A stretch of DNA of 64,000 nucleotides from Erigeron canadensis (Eukaryota; Streptophyta; Magnoliopsida; Asterales; Asteraceae), in NCBI RefSeq assembly GCF_010389155.1, contig NC_057769.1, positions 15,438,735 to 15,502,734 of the forward strand, in the 5' to 3' direction. How positions within the stretch are numbered: the stretch's first letter is position 1; each line of letters begins with the position of its first letter. Below, piece by piece: positions 59,641-64,000 of the stretch. Both the position numbers and the translations under genes were made by a program. The notes under the pieces were generated by a model. That model was not told where the DNA came from, ran no database searches, and saw only the letters and a list, made by a program, of their open reading frames with translations.

Positions 59641-60571
59641 GTATCAATCGTGCGAAGGAGTAAATGATTATCACTCCGAGCTTAATAATGTGTCATCCAT
59701 ACCCAGCACTTCTTCGTCTTCTACCAAGTCTAAAACTAATTATCCTCCTAGTTTTGCTAAGACAATCTTCCCTGATCATCCCATCATTGATATGATGCCT
59801 AATGAAGGCAGAATTCAATATTCTTCTTCTCAAACCTTTGAAGGAAATCCTTCAAGTGATGGCTACAAGCCTATCGCTCCTCAGCTACTGACTGTTCAGT
59901 CTAAAGCATTTGAACCTTTCAAAAAGAGCAAGGTTGTTGTTCCATATGACTACAGTACTCCTCAGCGAGCTGTACCTGTTAGTCAATCCGCTGAGTCTTC
60001 CATTCCTTCTGTAGTTGCTGAACGTCCTGCGACTCAGCTATCACCCTCCTCCTCAAATTCTTCTCATGCTGGCAAAAAGGCTGCTATGCATGGTCATTTA
60101 ATGAACAGGAGAAATAAGTTCGCTGACGCTCGCTATCAGCAACCCAACTCCATTTATATTCCAAAGGGAACTCCTCTCTCCCAGCACTTCAGACCTGTTC
60201 TGTAGGTCAGACCTTCCCAATTAGAAGGACAGCAAGCTGGAAAATCATCTTTGGAAACTCAGCATTTCAGATCTGCTCAGCAGGTGAGACCTTCTCAACA
60301 AGGAGGTCAGCGAAGTGCTCAGATTCACCATGATCCTTCCTCTTCAAATGCGCAATCTAAGGACAAATCCATTCTTGGTCCTATTCCAAAGTCTGTTCCT
60401 TTACTGCATCAAAAGAAGTCTCCATCTCTTAAATCAAAAAGGAAAAAGGCCTCTTCTACAGCATCAAGTGCCTCTAATAATCCTGAAATTTGTGAGCTGA
60501 CCAAACTTGTTAAGAACCTGGCTCTGATACCAACTGAAAGTCCCATGTTTGCAACAATCAAAACAGATTAG
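59624..60571 (+). pseudogene. Ser/Pro-rich ORF with one in-frame stop, origin unknown
   Basis: 316 codons in one frame, broken by a TAG at 60203-60205. The protein is rich in Ser, Pro, Gln and Lys (SIPSTSSSSTKSKTNYPPS, SQHFRPVL, then VRPSQLEGQQAGKSS) and has a repeated RPSQ.. module around the stop. No enzyme motif is seen. The retroelement surroundings and low complexity suggest a Gag-type fragment in the plus orientation. Its 3' end runs through the minus-strand PBS at 60521, so it is truncated there. The first codons overlap LTR sequence. Confidence 0.45.
60521..60532 (-). other. Primer-binding site of a minus-strand LTR element
   Basis: gctctgatacca is the exact reverse complement of the initiator-Met PBS, two bases from an LTR-like TG (60535). 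Confidence 0.65.
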
Positions 60572-61183
60572 ATAAAAGATATAAGATAAGAAACTAAACA
60601 CGTTTAACTATATGTATATATTAATTAAACAGTGAATACATGGTTGGTTTAAAAAGAAGAAGAAAAAGAAAAATACTTGTTAAGTTTTTGACACACAAAA
60701 ACTTAAATGTTCTACAATAATAAAAAACACACAAAGTGATAATTGCAAAACTACACCAACGAGAGTTGCGGCTAGGTCAAGTGATTCTTTATATAGGCAG
60801 AGATGGGAATCACATGACAACCCAATAGATGTTCACACCTCAGGGTTGTCAACCATCTATTGGTGGATCTCCCATATCTGCAGGGCTCTCTGTCTTCATC
60901 TTGTTTGTTTCCAAATCCGGTATGAGAGAGAAAGACCCAGGTACCGTTTTGGTACATTGTCACATGTCTTCAATCTTCTTGATCAACACTTGTCTTGAGA
61001 CCAATATCCTTATCTTCATTTTCCCGCTAATTTCTGACTTACAAAAACTAGGCAATGAGTCATTGAACTTATCTTTAACTTGAAGATAATATTGATCGCT
61101 GAGAGATCGCTGACGAAGCCACTCGTTGAGGACTCACTGATGAAGAGATTTGCTGAGTCTCTCAGCGAATCCATAACTCAACA
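60535..61183 (-). repeat. 5' LTR of a minus-strand retroelement
   Basis: Plus-strand ends tgaaagtccc and ataactcaaca give TG...CA over 649 bp with the PBS on the left. A minus-strand TATA box (tatataaagaatc) lies near 60787-60799. The element's internal region is absent: the Ser/Pro-rich ORF on the opposite strand begins directly at the PBS. Direct repeats of gctgagag and ctcagcga lie near the right end. Confidence 0.55.
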
Positions 61184-63706
61184 TATTCGTTCAATATTGA
61201 CGTCGTTTTATCTATTTTCGATTCCACAAGTATCTAGACATGTCACAATTCATTGAGATCTCATTATTTCCAAGTACCCGAGGTTTCTCAAAACCTTCAT
61301 GTCTAATTTCTCATCATTAATCTCTTATGGGGTCTTTTGTACCTCGACTTTGACCATCTTAACTTTATGCTCCTTTTCATTCGAGGCTTTTTATTTGGAA
61401 TCGACTTTTCTACCACTTTCAAATGTGCGTAGAATCATTACCAACATGGCAATTGCTAAATCATGTGAATGAATTATCCAACAAACTTTAAGTTCATATT
61501 TATTGATGTGAGGATCTTTAATAATTCATTTTTACTCATTTCAACAACTGCTTTCCATTTTCCCCTAATGTTGGGAACATCTCCCCCTAATGTTGGGAAA
61601 ACTAAATCATTTCAATGAAAAACTTAAGCCATAAACAAATATTCCAATGATAGCTTTATTGAATACGTATACCTCTTTCATGTTCCAACTCATACCCAAA
61701 ACAGCCATACTAATGTCAAGTCTAATCAGACAGTTTCGAACTGAATCAAAGCATAAGCCTACACACTTCCAAGGCACGTCTATTTTCCCAACATTATTTC
61801 CAACATTCTGTAAGGTCTCATTTTTGTGCATTGTGGTGGAGCAACTTAAACATATATTGCAAATTGAAAACTCTTATATGAGACATATGTGGTTTCTGAC
61901 CATAAACCAAATTTAATGGGGATGAAACACGATAATCACTTGGCATGATGCAAATTCAAATTATTGCATGTTAATTAATAACATGGCCCCAATCTATAGT
62001 CATTTATTTGCTCTCAATAATCATTATTACCAATACAATATGGAACATACTTCCAATCTTATCAGATGAGCAATTAATTACGCAAACATCATGTTGCGTC
62101 TTTAGTTGACCCATTTAGACGATGCATCGATTTAAAACACTAAATGGTCTTTTGGATGATGTATTATATATTTACATCTCATTTGCATATATTCCACCAA
62201 GTTAAAAAAGGAATCAATCCTTATTGTTCTTGGCATATAGTTATTATAGAGAAAATAATCTCAATTCAAAGAATCACTTTAAAAATCTCTTGACTCTCCA
62301 TACATTTTGCATCAATCATTGACCCGGAATGGTCCATCCGGTCATGCCAATCCATCGTATAATCTTCACTCATAAACATGTGCTTCAAATGCATTTGACA
62401 TTTTAAATCATATTGGAGAATATAGTACATCGGTACTGTGAAACTTTAATTCTCCTTCAATTTGATATAAACTCTTTTGAGTTTTCACACAATTCCATAT
62501 AATATTGATATTAACTTATAGCTATATCAAACAAGAGAAATGTTTTATAACGTTAAAATAACAAAATTTGCTAAGCACGTATATGCCATTAATCATTAAA
62601 AATGTGTCGTATAAGCATATATGACCACGTACACATACATGCAAAAGTCAAACTTTCTAAGTTAAATAAGATATATGTTTCTTTTATTTCATATATGTGT
62701 CATATTTAGCAATCTTCACATATATCTTTCTTTTATTCATGATCCAACATTTAAACAAATGTGATTTGCATGACCATAATATAATCTCTTTTAATGACAC
62801 ATTTATCTTTTGCACATGTTCGCTACTCATGTGTCTTCTCATGACTAGTGATATCTTATCTTATCACTTCCATGCCATTAATCAAATAATCAAGGTTCAT
62901 AAACATATATATATGTGCTTCGTTATAAGCCATACTGACACAAATTTAGTGTCTCAAATACATGTCACACTTACAAATATTTATTTCTCGTGACAAATAT
63001 ATATTAGAGTCTTCAAATAATTGAAGTATAATATGATATTAACCTATAGCCTTATAAAATGAACATACAATTCAAATTGCACATATTTATTATTGATCAA
63101 ATGTCAAAATATCTCAGCATAAATAAATATACCACTTCTAATCCATGCTCATTACATCAATCATTATATTACTTTGCTTGACCATAATTATATATATATC
63201 AATGGACATTCATATTCACAATGAAAATCAATTTCCTTTTACGATATTACTCGTTAGGAATCATTAATCTCAGTTAAGACTAAGTTACATAGTAGCCACA
63301 GTCTCATTCGCAAAATTAAAATATTAAAACCACATATGGTTTCGCTACTATCATCAAATATCATATATGAAAATAGAGGAACCAAATTAAGATAATCACA
63401 CAAATATGATGAACTTTAAAATATCATCATAAATCACATATAATCCAATCTCGTTAATGATCTTAAAAAAATGAATTCCATATATAAATAACCGTAGTTA
63501 AATTTTAGCACATGTTTCGATCATATTCTATGTTAGCAACAACCATCAGATGATAATTTAAATACGAATAACCAATTGTGTGTGATATCTTAGTTTACAT
63601 GGTCATGATAATCTAATAGATTGAAATTTACAAGTGATCAGACATACTATTATTAAGGTAAAAGGCATCTTATATAATATTTCCTTAACACACCTTATAT
63701 ACTCCA
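61184..63706. other. AT-rich gene-free region with retroelement traces
   Basis: No coding sequence can be supported. A tandem ccccctaatgttggga (about 61563 and 61583) resembles a minus-strand copia polypurine tract, and ccggaatggtccatccggtc (about 62326) resembles sequence often found in copia 3' regions. The rest is AT-rich, with many catatatat tracts. Confidence 0.4.
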
Positions 63707-63716
63707 TATATAATGA

Positions 63717-63919
63717 GGTTTTGGGTAAAATAAAACAAGTATTAAAGTAAAACAAGTAAAGCACTATGTTTTTCTTCACTAAAGATCATCGTGTATCATA
63801 AAAATCATTGTGCATCAATTGCTTCGTGAATCTTTGTGCATCAATTTAACCATGATCTAAAGGTCAAGATTTTGTCTTATATGTTTTACATTAATACTTG
63901 TTTTACAATACCTAACCCC
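63717..63919. mobile_element. MITE, copy B, with perfect 10 bp TSD
   Basis: Ends ggttttgggtaaaataaaac and gttttacaatacctaacccc, inverted. The 10 bp direct repeat tatataatga is perfect at 63707-63716 and 63920-63929. It is the same family as 22160-22362 in opposite orientation, with continuous similarity across the whole element. The TSD size suggests mobilisation by a MULE-type transposase. Confidence 0.75.
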
Positions 63920-64000
63920 TATATAATGATACAAATATCAAAATACATAAATAGTGAGGGAATTTCTTTTAATACTACCCATCTAATAATTAAACTCGTC

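Noticed and set aside
1..64000. tRNA, rRNA or other structural RNA genes
   Set aside because: No A/B-box tRNA pattern or rRNA sequence was recognised on either strand; tRNA-like matches are only the primer-binding sites of retroelements.

Overview
This is a 64 kb stretch of AT-rich plant nuclear DNA. The spliced genes with GT-AG introns, a type-A cytokinin response regulator, and dense Ty1/copia, Ty3/gypsy, Mutator-like (MULE) and MITE content all point to a eudicot. The style of the retroelements (chromovirus LTRs starting TGTAACACCCC, a copia with a very long Gag and an accessory ORF) suggests an asterid, perhaps Asteraceae. That family assignment is from memory and uncertain.

Only two host genes are supported. 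(1) A nine-exon gene at 3314-9552 (+) encodes a ~1330-residue nuclear protein that combines an F-box, a CW zinc finger, a split SNF2 helicase and a RING-like finger (Arabidopsis At3g54460 type). (2) A five-exon gene at 19230-20886 (+) encodes a 177-residue type-A response regulator (ARR8/ARR9-like). The DNA around them (1-23 kb) is made of small elements: LTR remnants, two non-autonomous MULE-like elements with 9-10 bp target-site duplications (TSDs), a Tourist-like MITE split by an LTR, a long hairpin just upstream of the response regulator, and several MITEs.

From about 23 to 61 kb the window is a nest of retroelements. Copia-1 (24044-38208) has a 5' LTR and a truncated 3' LTR, and its interior is interrupted by degenerate gypsy sequence carrying a 4.4 kb LTR (32527-36962). 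A minus-strand gypsy/chromovirus remnant (38209-40433) keeps integrase and chromodomain sequence. Its right LTR (40434-40550) appears to resume at 59135, on the far side of Copia-2 (40551-59129, TSD acaca). Copia-2 is itself interrupted in gag by a 6657 bp MULE (43035-49691) with ~215 bp terminal inverted repeats (TIRs) and a perfect 10 bp TSD. The order of events is therefore gypsy, then Copia-2, then MULE.

The most interesting material is in Copia-2 and its MULE. The MULE carries two convergent spliced or near-intact genes, a plant-mobile-domain (PMD) protein and a MURA-type transposase with one in-frame stop, within TIRs built of CCGGTATTT palindromes. Copia-2 carries a 405-codon accessory ORF after pol that appears to have its own promoter, a 5'-UTR intron and a splice acceptor next to the ATG. 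Its promoter shares palindromic TGACGTCA elements with the LTR U3. A TTCGTG-rich leader lies between the primer-binding site (PBS) and gag, and the 3' LTR consists only of the part downstream of the predicted transcription start (R-U5). The last 3 kb (61-64 kb) is AT-rich and gene-free apart from an LTR fragment and a MITE with a perfect 10 bp TSD.
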